A program made the translations under genes and the position numbers. Under the pieces are notes generated by a model. That model had not been told where the DNA came from and did no database searches. It saw nothing but the letters and a program-made list of their open reading frames with translations. A stretch of DNA of 62,012 nt from Thiobacillus sp. UBA3361 (lineage in GTDB: Bacteria; Pseudomonadota; Gammaproteobacteria; Burkholderiales; Thiobacillaceae): contig DEQR01000078.1 of NCBI GenBank assembly GCA_002360535.1, positions 1 to 62,012 of the forward strand. Reading direction: 5' to 3'. Shown here piece after piece: positions 26,488 through 34,548 of the stretch. Positions within the stretch are counted from its first letter, which is position 1. Each line of letters starts with the position of its first letter.

Positions 26488-26958
26488 ATGATCGGTTTTG
26501 TCGTGAAAGTGGTGGTGGTGATCGTGGTGGGCGTGCTGGCCTACAACTATTTTTTCGGGACGGTCGAGGAGCAGGCCCAGTCGGCCAAGGTGTTCGCCCA
26601 AATGAAGGAGGTGGCCGTATCGGTGGGGCAACTGGCACGCGCCGAGAAGGAGAAGTTCGACGCTGGCAAGTACGATGCTGCCCTGGACAAGCTGGCCGGC
26701 GTCTATCGCACGGCGCGGGAGGGGGCGAAGCGGCTGGACGCCGGCCTCCAGAAGCGGATTGGCGACCTGGAAAAGCGGGAGGGCGAGTTGCGGGCCGAAA
26801 TCGAGGAGATCGACGCTGCCGAGAAGACCGCGGACCAGGGTCCGGACGCCGGCAGGAAACGCGCCGAACAGCAGGCGCGCAAGGCCAGGCTGCACAAGGA
26901 GATGGAGCGGCTGATCCGCGACTCTGAAAACCTGCTCAAGGAAGTGGAGCCCGGCTAG
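26488..26958 (+). CDS. membrane-anchored coiled-coil protein
   Basis: A 156-residue protein with one N-terminal transmembrane helix (FVVKVVVVIVVGVLAYNYFF) and then a long charged coiled coil with many Lys, Glu and Ala. No enzymatic motif is present. The spacing and charge suggest a structural or scaffold role at the inner membrane. It is divergent from the radical SAM gene, with 187 bp between them. I do not recognise a family. Confidence 0.7.
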   Translation: MIGFVVKVVVVIVVGVLAYNYFFGTVEEQAQSAKVFAQMKEVAVSVGQLARAEKEKFDAGKYDAALDKLAGVYRTAREGAKRLDAGLQKRIGDLEKREGELRAEIEEIDAAEKTADQGPDAGRKRAEQQARKARLHKEMERLIRDSENLLKEVEPG

Positions 26959-27027
26959 GTCGGAACCTCGACTCCGAGCCTGCCACGTCCATGCTGCCCT
27001 AGTGATCACCGCTCGGCGCGCGCGCGG

Positions 27028-27504
27028 ATGGGTACCCCAGGCATAGAAACCCAGGGCGAATATCTCGCCGCCCTGAACACCCTGCTGACCCGGGCCGGAA
27101 GGCTCATCCGCATCCTGGACCCAGACCTGGCGGGCCAGGGTTGGGACGGGGTCGCGCGGCCCGCACTGCTGGAGCGCTTCCTGCTCGGCGATGGACGTTG
27201 CCGGGTGCGGATCCTCCTGGCGGACGGGGAGTACCTGGCCCGCCGCTGTCCCCTGTTGATGAACCTGCTGCGCTATCACGGCCACCAGATCGAGATTCGA
27301 GTGCTCGGGGACGGGCAGTCCTTCGCGGACGGTTTCGCCCTGGGGGACGACGGAATGGTCCTGATTCGCCATCATCGGCTGGGCTGGCAGGGACGGTTCT
27401 CCGACCACGATCCCCAGGCCGTCATCCGACTGGGGGAGCGATTCGACGAGGCCTGGGAACGGGTGTCCGGCGGCGGGCTGGGCTACACCACCCTGGGGCT
27501 GTGA
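27028..27504 (+). CDS. uncharacterised protein with a phospholipase D-like fold segment
   Basis: A 158-residue protein. LNTLLTRAGRLIRILDPDL, then CRVRILLADGEYLARRCPLLMNLLRYHGHQIEIRVL and FADGFALGDDGMVLIRHH look like a PLD-like domain without its HKD motif (DUF7931-type). The absence of HKD means no phosphodiesterase activity is expected. ATG at 27028 lies 69 bp after the coiled-coil gene on the same strand. Confidence 0.6.
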   Translation: MGTPGIETQGEYLAALNTLLTRAGRLIRILDPDLAGQGWDGVARPALLERFLLGDGRCRVRILLADGEYLARRCPLLMNLLRYHGHQIEIRVLGDGQSFADGFALGDDGMVLIRHHRLGWQGRFSDHDPQAVIRLGERFDEAWERVSGGGLGYTTLGL

Positions 27505-27525
27505 GCCCGCTCGCGCCGCGGGGAT

Positions 27526-27593
27526 TCAGCCCGCCCGGTTCCTCAGCCCGCCCGGTTCCTCAGCCCGCCCGGTTCCTCAGCCCGCCCGGTTCC
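27526..27593. repeat. four tandem copies of a 17 bp unit
   Basis: TCAGCCCGCCCGGTTCC is repeated four times without interruption (27526, 27543, 27560, 27577). The last copy contains the stop codon and C-terminal codons (NRAG) of the DUF6858-like gene on the minus strand. The other three lie after the stop. Because 17 is not a multiple of three, copy-number change would alter only the 3' untranslated part. Confidence 0.95.
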
Positions 27594-27972
27594 TCAGCCC
27601 CTTGACCCAGCCCTCCATGGCCTCGTTGGCCGGCTGCATGGGGGCCTCCATGAAACTCACCACGAAACGGTCGCCCATGTCGGCCACGCCGATGGAGCGC
27701 GGCCGAACCGCCAGCACTTGGGGGTTGGGCAGGGCGAAGCCGAAGCAGAAGATCACATCCAGGGCGCCCCGGATGTCGGGGCTGATCTCGCCGCCCAGGC
27801 CTTTGGTGTGGGCGTAGTGGTCGAAGACGCCGATGAAGACCACCTTTTCCTTCTCGGCGATGCGGGCCTTCAGATAGGCCGCCACATCCTCCACGGTTTT
27901 GCAGGTGGTTTCGTCCTTGCCGATCTCTGCAATGAACACGGGGTACTTCTCTTGCAGCAGGGTCTGCTTCAT
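27577..27972 (-). CDS. DUF6858-like protein, copy 2
   Basis: A 131-residue paralog of the protein at 23354-23770. It shares YPVFIAEIGKDET, FIGVFDHYAHTKGLGGEI, FCFGFALPNPQVLAVRPRS and GVADMGDRFVVSFMEAP. No signal peptide or membrane helix. It overlaps the stop of the NifX-like gene by 4 bp (ATGA) and therefore shares the sigma54 promoter at 28526. Function unknown; the conserved DHY.HT segment could bind a metal or cofactor. Confidence 0.8.
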   Translation of the reverse strand: MKQTLLQEKYPVFIAEIGKDETTCKTVEDVAAYLKARIAEKEKVVFIGVFDHYAHTKGLGGEISPDIRGALDVIFCFGFALPNPQVLAVRPRSIGVADMGDRFVVSFMEAPMQPANEAMEGWVKGLRNRAG

Positions 27973-28406
27973 GACGTCTCTTTTCCGGTGTCGTGAAGGA
28001 TGGGAATGCCAGGGCCGGCCGCGAAAACGGCGCCGGCGCGATGGCCGTGGTGATGTTCATGTCCATGACCATCGTGGTCGGGCTCGCCCAGGGCCAGGCT
28101 GCCGGCCAGGTAGGCGGCCACGGCCCGGTCGGGATCGGTTTCCGGGGTGACCAGTGCGTCGATGCCCCGCTGCCACAGACGGTGCCGCAGGCCGGCACCC
28201 ATGCCGCCGCTGATCAGCACGTTCACCTTGTCCAGGGGGTGAGCCTCGACCCCGTGGGTTTCGTGGAAGGACTGTTCGATGGGCAGTTCCAGCAGGGACT
28301 TGCCACGCAACTTTCGGCCCTCCACTTCATAGATCCAGAACTTGCGGCATTTGCCGGCGTGGCCGGTGACGGACTTACGGTTCTGGCTGGTGACGGCGAT
28401 CTTCAT
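27969..28406 (-). CDS. NifX/NifB-C-terminal-like (dinitrogenase iron-molybdenum cofactor) protein
   Basis: A 145-residue protein: MKIAVTSQNRKSVTGHAGKCRKFWIYEV, then VLISGGMGAGLRHRLWQRGIDALVTPETDPDRAVAAY, the usual shape of the NifX/NafY/MTH1175 family that carries iron or iron-molybdenum clusters. The C-terminus adds a His-rich tail (HDGHGHEHHHGHR), a likely metal-binding site. No nif genes are nearby, so nitrogen fixation is not implied. The start at 28406 is preferred because upstream sequence lacks similarity and contains the sigma54 promoter. Confidence 0.85.
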   Translation of the reverse strand: MKIAVTSQNRKSVTGHAGKCRKFWIYEVEGRKLRGKSLLELPIEQSFHETHGVEAHPLDKVNVLISGGMGAGLRHRLWQRGIDALVTPETDPDRAVAAYLAGSLALGEPDHDGHGHEHHHGHRAGAVFAAGPGIPILHDTGKETS

Positions 28407-28525
28407 CTCTTTCCCCTCGGCTTGTTGTGGGACCCATGCCCGGGACCCGGTCCGTGCCGCCCATTCGCGGCAAGAAGGACACGGGTGGGGCATCAGGATG
28501 CCCATGACACGGAATACCCAGGATG

Positions 28526-28541
28526 GGCAAGAGCCGTGCCA
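28526..28541 (-). promoter_or_regulatory. sigma54 (-24/-12) promoter for the NifX-like/DUF6858 operon
   Basis: On the minus strand TGGCAC-GGCTC-TTGCC fits the sigma54 consensus with GG and GC ten bases apart. The start point is predicted near 28515, about 110 nt ahead of the NifX-like gene. The gene for a sigma54 activator begins 146 bp away on the other strand. Confidence 0.8.
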
Positions 28542-28562
28542 GGCCTGCAAGGCTGCATGAAA

Positions 28563-28576
28563 TTGAGTAAATTCAA
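28563..28576. promoter_or_regulatory. FNR-like dyad in the divergent region
   Basis: TTGAG-TAAA-TTCAA keeps the FNR-family core TTGA-N6-TCAA with one mismatch in each half site. It is not at a class II distance from either start. It may be an additional control site or a second operator for the neighbouring activator. Confidence 0.4.
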
Positions 28577-28628
28577 TGCACTGGGATGCCGGTGGCGGCG
28601 TCTGGCCTGATGCCTGCCGCGTCTTCCT

Positions 28629-28676
28629 TGACGAATGTGACGCCGGCACCCATGCTGCATGACAATTCTGACATGC
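28629..28676. promoter_or_regulatory. candidate upstream activator sequences for the sigma54 activator
   Basis: Two repeat pairs are present: TGACG-AATG-TGACG at 28629-28642 and, within the dyad GCATGACAATTCTGACATGC at 28657-28676, TGACA-ATTC-TGACA at 28660-28673. Both have a 9 bp period and are about two helical turns apart. They lie about 121 and 151 bp upstream of the predicted sigma54 start point and directly in front of the activator gene, so autoregulation is possible. Confidence 0.65.
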
Positions 28677-28686
28677 GGTGCCGACC

Positions 28687-29979
<1,293 letters not shown>

Positions 29980-30069
29980 TAAGCATCGTCGGACCCGTGA
30001 CGGAACATCCAAATCACTTGGCTATTGCTGGCCTATGGCTGCTATGGATGAATGCGCTGCCTTTCACGA

Positions 30070-30096
30070 ACCCATCCTTGTCGGGCAAGGGTGGGT
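30070..30096. terminator. stem-loop between the sigma54 activator and the RT gene
   Basis: ACCCATCCTTG and CAAGGGTGGGT form an 11 bp stem with one G-T pair and a 5 nt loop. It lies 91 nt beyond the activator stop and 154 nt beyond the RT stop on the other strand. No U-tract. The rest of 29980-30249 holds no recognisable gene. Confidence 0.5.
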
Positions 30097-30249
30097 CACA
30101 ACCAGTCTGTGGAGTAGCGCCTTCCAATTCTTGTGAGCGTCAGCTTTGTGCCAACATGCCCATCGGGCAGCAGCCGGCCATGAAGAGACGGCCAAGTTCG
30201 TAGCGCGGATGGCAGCAAACCGTTCTATTGCTGACGTACACATCCAATC

Positions 30250-31752
30250 CTACTGGTTTAGAGGCATTGATGCCCTGCTCTCGAATCTGTAGCGCGGCAC
30301 CCGCTCCTTCACCCCATCGCCAAAGCGCCCGCTCTCCCCGATCAGCGTGACCGAGCGCCCTTTCGCCAACAGGCTCAGGAGGTGGCCGCCCGAATGTGCG
30401 AGCGGAAATCCATAACGCGCGCCGCGACGGTTCCGCGCCATGGGCTGCAAGCCCAGGTCTGCGGCGACGAGCACGTCGCCCGGCTGGTAGAACTCGATGA
30501 ACTTGCCCACCTGAAAGAACAGCACATCCCCCAGGAAACAACGCCGGAAATGCCGGTACTGCCGGGCCACGCCGCGCAGGCCCGGTGGCGTCTTGTCCCT
30601 GCGTCGCAGCGTGCCGCTGGCCAGGTCCATGCCGAAGTATTCGCCGAGAAACGGGAAATCGCGCCACAAGCCCTGGCGCAGCCTGTAGCTGTCGGCCAGC
30701 TTGAAGTGGCCCAGATACGAAGCCAACACGGCCTGCAATTCGTCCAGCGCCGCCGCGTCGAAGCGGTAGCGCCGGTAGCCCGGCCCGTCCAGCAGCAGCG
30801 CCTGCTCGAACTGGCGCAGCCGTTCCCGCAGATGGCCCACCACTCGCCGCCGCACCAGCAGGTAGTCGCGGCGCACGATGTAGCCCAGGAAGTCCACGCC
30901 GTCGCTCACCGGCCGCAGGCGTTCCCGGGTCGGGTTCAGTTCCAGGCGCAAGGCCTCGCGCAGATGGCCCTCGATGCGATCCCGCCATTCCACCAACTGC
31001 GCCCGGTCGGTTGAGAGCAACACGAAGTCGTCGCAGTAGCGCAGATACCAGCGGCATTTCAATTCGTGCTTCACGAACTGGTCCAGCCCGTTCAGATACA
31101 CGTTGGCGAAGAACTGGCTGTTCAGGTTGCCGATGGGCAGGCCCTTTTCCGGGGCGCAGCCGAACAACGACTTGTGCGGCGGCAGCTTGCCATACAGGCC
31201 CACATCACCCTTTACGCCCTTCATCACGTAATCCTGGGTGCAATCGTGGAATACCAGCACTTGGGCCATCCACAAGGCATCCGGGTCATCCATCTTCGCC
31301 GCCAGCAAGCCGAACAACACCGGCTTGTCGATGCTCATGAAGTAATTGTGGATGTCCAACTGCAAATACCAGGCCGGGCGGGTGCCGTTGGCGCTGGCCT
31401 GGCGGATGAAGGTCTGCAGCCGCTTCACCCCCGCGTGCACCCCCTTGCCGGTGCGGCAGGCGTAGGAGTCATGGATGAAGATCGGCTCCCAGATGCGCTC
31501 CAGATAGTCCACCAGCACGTGGTGCACCACCCGGTCGCGGAAGTCGGCGGCAAAGATTTCGCGCAGCTTCGGCCGCTTGCAAAGAAAGCAGACAGAACGG
31601 CCGGGGGCGTAAGTGTGGCTGGCCAACGCCTCGCGCAAAGCCAGGAGGTGCTCTTCCTGGCGTACTTCGAAGCGCAGGGCGTTGGCGGTATTACGCTTGT
31701 TGCGCCGACAGGCAAGATACTGCCGGTGCAGGTTCTCGAAGGAAAACAGCAA
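30250..31752 (-). CDS. DGR reverse transcriptase with C-terminal MutS-I-like domain
   Basis: A 500-residue reverse transcriptase of a diversity-generating retroelement. Visible RT motifs are the catalytic Asp in QLDIHNYF (D133), the DGR signature IGNLNSQ at 207-213 (other RTs have GxxxSP), and the catalytic YCDD at 239-242. Residues about 395-475 (VLFFQVGKFIEFYQPGDV...LLAKGRSVTLIGES) resemble the mismatch-binding domain I of MutS, an extra module. The start is a TTG at 31752 with no in-frame ATG nearby; a GGAG upstream lies in the end of the template repeat. It copies the TR into mutagenised cDNA for the VR. Confidence 0.93.
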   Translation of the reverse strand: MLFSFENLHRQYLACRRNKRNTANALRFEVRQEEHLLALREALASHTYAPGRSVCFLCKRPKLREIFAADFRDRVVHHVLVDYLERIWEPIFIHDSYACRTGKGVHAGVKRLQTFIRQASANGTRPAWYLQLDIHNYFMSIDKPVLFGLLAAKMDDPDALWMAQVLVFHDCTQDYVMKGVKGDVGLYGKLPPHKSLFGCAPEKGLPIGNLNSQFFANVYLNGLDQFVKHELKCRWYLRYCDDFVLLSTDRAQLVEWRDRIEGHLREALRLELNPTRERLRPVSDGVDFLGYIVRRDYLLVRRRVVGHLRERLRQFEQALLLDGPGYRRYRFDAAALDELQAVLASYLGHFKLADSYRLRQGLWRDFPFLGEYFGMDLASGTLRRRDKTPPGLRGVARQYRHFRRCFLGDVLFFQVGKFIEFYQPGDVLVAADLGLQPMARNRRGARYGFPLAHSGGHLLSLLAKGRSVTLIGESGRFGDGVKERVPRYRFESRASMPLNQ

Positions 31753-31764
31753 GGGGCATCATTC

Positions 31765-31891
31765 TCCGGGGCGAACAGCCCAAGCGTAGTTGTCGTTGTT
31801 CTTGTTGTTCGCGTTCTGGTTGCCGTCGTTCGTGTTGAAGTTCCACGCGTTGTTTGGATTCGGCGCGTACTCCGTACCGGACCAGTACACG
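31765..31891 (-). repeat. DGR template repeat (TR)
   Basis: A 127 bp copy of the VR, offset by exactly 870 bp. Read on the minus strand it is rich in AAC codons: its translation runs NPNNAWNFNTNDGNQN and on to NDNYAWAVRPG. Differences from VR are confined to 31791-31860: 18 positions, of which 17 are adenines in the TR (minus strand) and one is a G. The flanks 31765-31790 and 31861-31891 are identical to VR. The 3' flank (minus strand) has the short dyad GGGCTGTTCGCCC, the probable initiation-of-mutagenic-homing region. The TR RNA probably includes sequence from 31892-32080, where no gene was found. Confidence 0.96.
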
Positions 31892-32080
31892 TAGGCTGCG
31901 CATTGCCCGTCCACTTTGGCCGCCGGCAAACCCAGCCTTGGCGGCCCCACCGGTTGGGGATCCCGGATGGGTACCCCGCCCTGCATCGTCATGCCTGGAA
32001 CAAACCCCAGGCGGGACGGGCGCACAATGATGTTGCTCGGCACGCTCGCCGCCCATGCCGGCGCGGCGATTCAGGCCCCC

Positions 32081-32443
32081 TCACGATGCGTTCACCGCTT
32101 TATCCACACTGCGTAGCCACCCCTCGTTCTGTCTGCAAACCGTGACCACCAGCTCCGCCGCATGCTGGTAGGCCTGAAAACTCTTGAACGCCTTGACTTC
32201 CTTGGCCAGGCGCAAAAGCACCAGCACCCGCTCCAGGCTGTCGCGCAATCGAATCAACTCCGGCGAACGATTGCGCGCGGCGTTGGCGCGGATCACCTGC
32301 TCCACCACCGCCCGGCTGGCGTTGCGTAGCTCCGTGCCCAGGGTGTACTTGTGGTAACGGGAGAAGCCCGCCACCACTTTCTCGAAGTGCACCGCCGCAT
32401 CGAGTGCAGCCTTGTAGATGGGCAGATGTTCGTAGCGGGCCAT
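32081..32443 (-). CDS. avd: Accessory variability determinant (Avd), four-helix protein
   Basis: A 120-residue, helix-rich protein of the S23/Avd type: YEHLPIYKAALDAAVHFEKVVAGFSRYHKYTLG, then ELRNASRAVVEQVIRANAARNR. Avd is a basic pentamer that binds the RT and the TR RNA and is needed for cDNA synthesis and mutagenic homing in characterised DGRs. It lies between the target gene and the TR, the standard order, on the same strand. Confidence 0.92.
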   Translation of the reverse strand: MARYEHLPIYKAALDAAVHFEKVVAGFSRYHKYTLGTELRNASRAVVEQVIRANAARNRSPELIRLRDSLERVLVLLRLAKEVKAFKSFQAYQHAAELVVTVCRQNEGWLRSVDKAVNAS

Positions 32444-32465
32444 GGTGTGTCAACATAACCCGACA

Positions 32466-32512
32466 AAGGCGGGCTGCGCCCGCCTTAAAACCGTGGGGGC
32501 TAACGCCCCCAC
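32466..32512. repeat. two GC-rich hairpins between the DGR target gene and avd
   Basis: AAGGCGGGC-TGC-GCCCGCCTT (32466-32486) and GTGGGGGC-TAAC-GCCCCCAC (32493-32512) are perfect stems of nine and eight base pairs. They follow the target gene stop by 36-82 nt. They may act as a terminator or attenuator between target and avd. Characterised DGRs also need a DNA hairpin near the VR end, but these lie over 120 bp from VR. Confidence 0.75.
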
Positions 32513-32547
32513 ACCCCCTAAAGGGTCGAAGCGCTCGAAGTACCGAA

Positions 32548-33273
32548 TCACCCACGCCGCCGCATCGCGCCCAACCCGGCCAACCCCAGACCCAGCAGCA
32601 GCAACGTCGCGGGCTCCGGCACGGCGGCGATTTGTCCGGGGCGAACAGCCCAAGCGTAGTAGGAGTTGCTCTTGTAGTACGCGTCCTGGAAGCCGTCGTC
32701 CGTGTAGAAGTACCACGCGAAGCGGGGATCCGGCGCGTACTCCGTACCGGACCAGTACACGCCGGGCTGCATGTTGGTGAAGTAGTCATCCAGTTTCCCT
32801 GGGGGGTCGGCGAGGATCGACTGACCCGCGCTCAAGCCCCCTTCCGTATAGAAGAGATGACCCATCTCACTGCCGGTGCAGTTGTGTCCAACACAAGGCC
32901 CGCTGCCATCCGCGTTGAGCGCCGTGGGCAGCCGCCAGTCGTCCGCGCCACCATAGTCCAGCCACTCGGCCCAGGCCTTGGCGCCCCACCAGGTCATGCT
33001 GCCGCTGCTGGTGAAGAAGTCGCCGGCAACCACGGTGTGGACCCCGAGACCGTCGGTAATGGTGGGGACCGCGGCGATGATCTGGTTCACCACCGTGTTG
33101 TCGGCGTCGTACTGGGTCTTGAACAGGTTGGCGTTGGCCACCCAGGTGAGATCGCGGTCGTCGTCATAGACTAGCTGGACCCCGCCGCTGGTGTAGGGTA
33201 TCAGCGCGGCCGGCGCCGCGCCGCTCAAAGCCAGGCCGGTCAGCAGGGTTAGGATCAGAGGTTTCTTTTGCAT
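32548..33273 (-). CDS. DGR target: PEP-CTERM lectin-fold surface protein with variable region
   Basis: A 241-residue exported protein. A signal peptide (MQKKPLILTLLTGLALSGAAPAA) is followed by a DUF1566-like C-type-lectin domain: MTWWGAKAWAEWLDYGGADDWRLPT, GHNCTGSEMGHLFY and the VR-encoded GVYWSGTEYAP...AWAVRPG (about residues 171-213). The end is a PEP-CTERM sorting signal: VPEP at 218-221, a hydrophobic helix and RRR. It should be processed by an exosortase and displayed on the envelope. ATG at 33273 has a GGGAGC Shine-Dalgarno 6 nt upstream. A variable binding protein, ligand unknown. Confidence 0.93.
   Translation of the reverse strand: MQKKPLILTLLTGLALSGAAPAALIPYTSGGVQLVYDDDRDLTWVANANLFKTQYDADNTVVNQIIAAVPTITDGLGVHTVVAGDFFTSSGSMTWWGAKAWAEWLDYGGADDWRLPTALNADGSGPCVGHNCTGSEMGHLFYTEGGLSAGQSILADPPGKLDDYFTNMQPGVYWSGTEYAPDPRFAWYFYTDDGFQDAYYKSNSYYAWAVRPGQIAAVPEPATLLLLGLGLAGLGAMRRRG
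32635..32761 (-). repeat. DGR variable repeat (VR)
   Basis: This 127 bp segment encodes residues about 171-213 of the target and is the copy of the TR that receives adenine-directed mutations. Of 13 Asn residues in the TR translation, 12 are changed here (to D, R, F, Y, Y, D, F, D, Y, Y, S and Y) and one remains; the neighbouring TR Asp also becomes Ser. The 5' portion (YWSGTEYAP) and the 3' portion (YAWAVRPG) are unchanged from the TR. Changed sites span 32661-32730. Confidence 0.96.
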
Positions 33274-33319
33274 GGCTTGCTCCCGAGGTTGCTGCGCGGG
33301 CCGATCCCGCGCACTCGGA

Positions 33320-33347
33320 ATTGTATTAAGCAATTACCCTGCCACAA
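33320..33347 (-). promoter_or_regulatory. candidate sigma70-type promoter of the DGR target gene
   Basis: On the minus strand TTGTGG (33347-33342), a 16 bp spacer, then TACAAT (33325-33320) resemble -35 and -10 boxes. A start near 33313 would give a leader of about 40 nt to the target ATG. The remainder of 33274-33545 has two short dyads (33451-33468 and 33480-33494) and no gene. Confidence 0.5.
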
Positions 33348-33545
33348 CCTGATTGCTCTCCTATTCATGTTGTTATTCAATGACTTGACGCCGCGCCGAG
33401 AGAGAGAGCAACAGTGTAAAAAATCCCGACAAAGGCGCAAGCCGGGTACTAGTCGCCATCGCGCGACTCGTCATCGTCGCCCCACATGATGGGGCACGGA
33501 TTGAAAGGGCCCGCAAGATCGCCTCACGCACTTCCAGGTATCTTT

Positions 33546-33569
33546 AATGGTGTCATTTTTGCTACCATT
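33546..33569. promoter_or_regulatory. candidate toxin-antitoxin operator
   Basis: AATGGTGTC and GCTACCATT are near-inverted arms separated by 6 bp, just 7 bp upstream of the toxin ATG. This is a typical place for autorepression by an RHH antitoxin or the toxin-antitoxin complex. Confidence 0.5.
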
Positions 33570-33575
33570 CATTTC

Positions 33576-34004
33576 ATGGCACACCGGGTTGTTGTCGACA
33601 CCAATGTTTTTCTTGGCGCCTGTCTGGGACAGGGCGCGGCCCACCATGTGATGGCGGCCTGCCTGCGTTGGCAATGCCAGCCGCTGATGGGCGCGGCGCT
33701 GTTCGCCGAATATGAAGATGTGCTGGGACGAAGCGAACTGTTCGAAACATGCCGCCTGAGCCCGGCTGAACGGGATGAATTGCTGGATATCTTTCTCGCC
33801 ACCTGCGCCTGGACGCGCATCTACTTTGCCTGGCGTCCCAATCTGCCGGACGAGGCCGATAACCATCTGGTGGAACTGGCGGTGGCGGGAGGCGCCCGCT
33901 TCATCGTGACCCGAAATTTGCGCGATGTCGCGCGCATGGAACTCAAGTTCCCCGAGCTGCGTATCGTGAGCCCGGAAGACTTTCTCAAGGAGATCGCAAC
34001 ATGA
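33576..34004 (+). CDS. PIN-domain toxin (putative RNase)
   Basis: A 142-residue PIN domain protein of the PilT/COG1569-type. Acidic residues typical for the metal site are VVVDTNVFLGA (D8), the central Glu in EYEDVLGR, and the later Asp pair in DEADNHLVELAVAGGA, with RFIVTRNLRD. PIN toxins cleave RNA. ATG 33576 is preferred because it begins at the family N-terminus. Its end overlaps the antitoxin start by 4 bp (ATGA), so toxin comes first, opposite to the more frequent order. Confidence 0.85.
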   Translation: MAHRVVVDTNVFLGACLGQGAAHHVMAACLRWQCQPLMGAALFAEYEDVLGRSELFETCRLSPAERDELLDIFLATCAWTRIYFAWRPNLPDEADNHLVELAVAGGARFIVTRNLRDVARMELKFPELRIVSPEDFLKEIAT

Positions 34005-34219
34005 GCGCATTGACCCTACGTCTGCCTGAAGACAAGCACGAGCGTTTGCGCGCCCTGGCACAGAGCCGTGGCACCAGCGTGAATCGCCTGCTGGATGAAG
34101 TCACCACCCTGTTGCTGGCGGAGTTCGACGCGGAAACGCGATTTCGCTTGCGGGCTCAACGCGGCGCAGGCAAGGCCGAGCGCGGACTTGGCTTGCTGGA
34201 CAAGGCCGCCGGTAAATAA
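34001..34219 (+). CDS. RHH/CopG-like antitoxin
   Basis: A 72-residue protein with a ribbon-helix-helix beginning (TLRLPEDKHERLRALAQSRGTSVNRLLDEV) and a charged C-terminal tail that probably wraps the PIN toxin. Coupled to the toxin by ATGA. It probably represses the pair through the dyad at 33546. Confidence 0.85.
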   Translation: MSALTLRLPEDKHERLRALAQSRGTSVNRLLDEVTTLLLAEFDAETRFRLRAQRGAGKAERGLGLLDKAAGK

Positions 34220-34548
34220 GGCCAGCGGCCGCTTGCTGCCCTATGGCGGACATTCGGCGGCAAGTCTTGTCCGTCGCTTCCGGGTCGGAAGCCCCGATCC
34301 AGGTTGAGAGGAAGCAGTCATTCCCAATCGACCGCTATCCAGATCAGGCCAATGTCGCCAGAGGCCGAGAAGACGTCACAGACATCCTGGTCACCTGAGA
34401 CAGCTAACTACGTTCATGCAGCCATAAATCTTTCAGAACCCCGGCTCGTTCTGGAATGACCGGGCGGTTTCAATTCCCGTGTTGTAACGCCTGGCAGGCT
34501 ATGCCAGCCCTGGTGCGCGACGCCGCATCAAGTTTTACTTGCTCGTAC
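34220..34548. other. 329 bp without a gene
   Basis: Neither strand holds a coding region with a plausible start and composition. No repeat or RNA gene was recognised. It separates the toxin-antitoxin pair from the promoter at 34549. Confidence 0.6.

Noticed and set aside
27526..27593. Tandem 17 bp units as a CRISPR array
   Set aside because: The units are directly joined with no unique spacers and no cas genes are present.
28563..28576. Class II FNR promoter for the sigma54 activator
   Set aside because: No -10 at the right distance on either strand and one mismatch in each half site; kept only as a weak dyad.
31759..32043. A 94-codon ORF running through the TR as a second target protein
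   Set aside because: The TR translation is Asn-rich as expected for a template; no signal peptide or lectin N-terminus precedes it, and the 5' part is not family-like.
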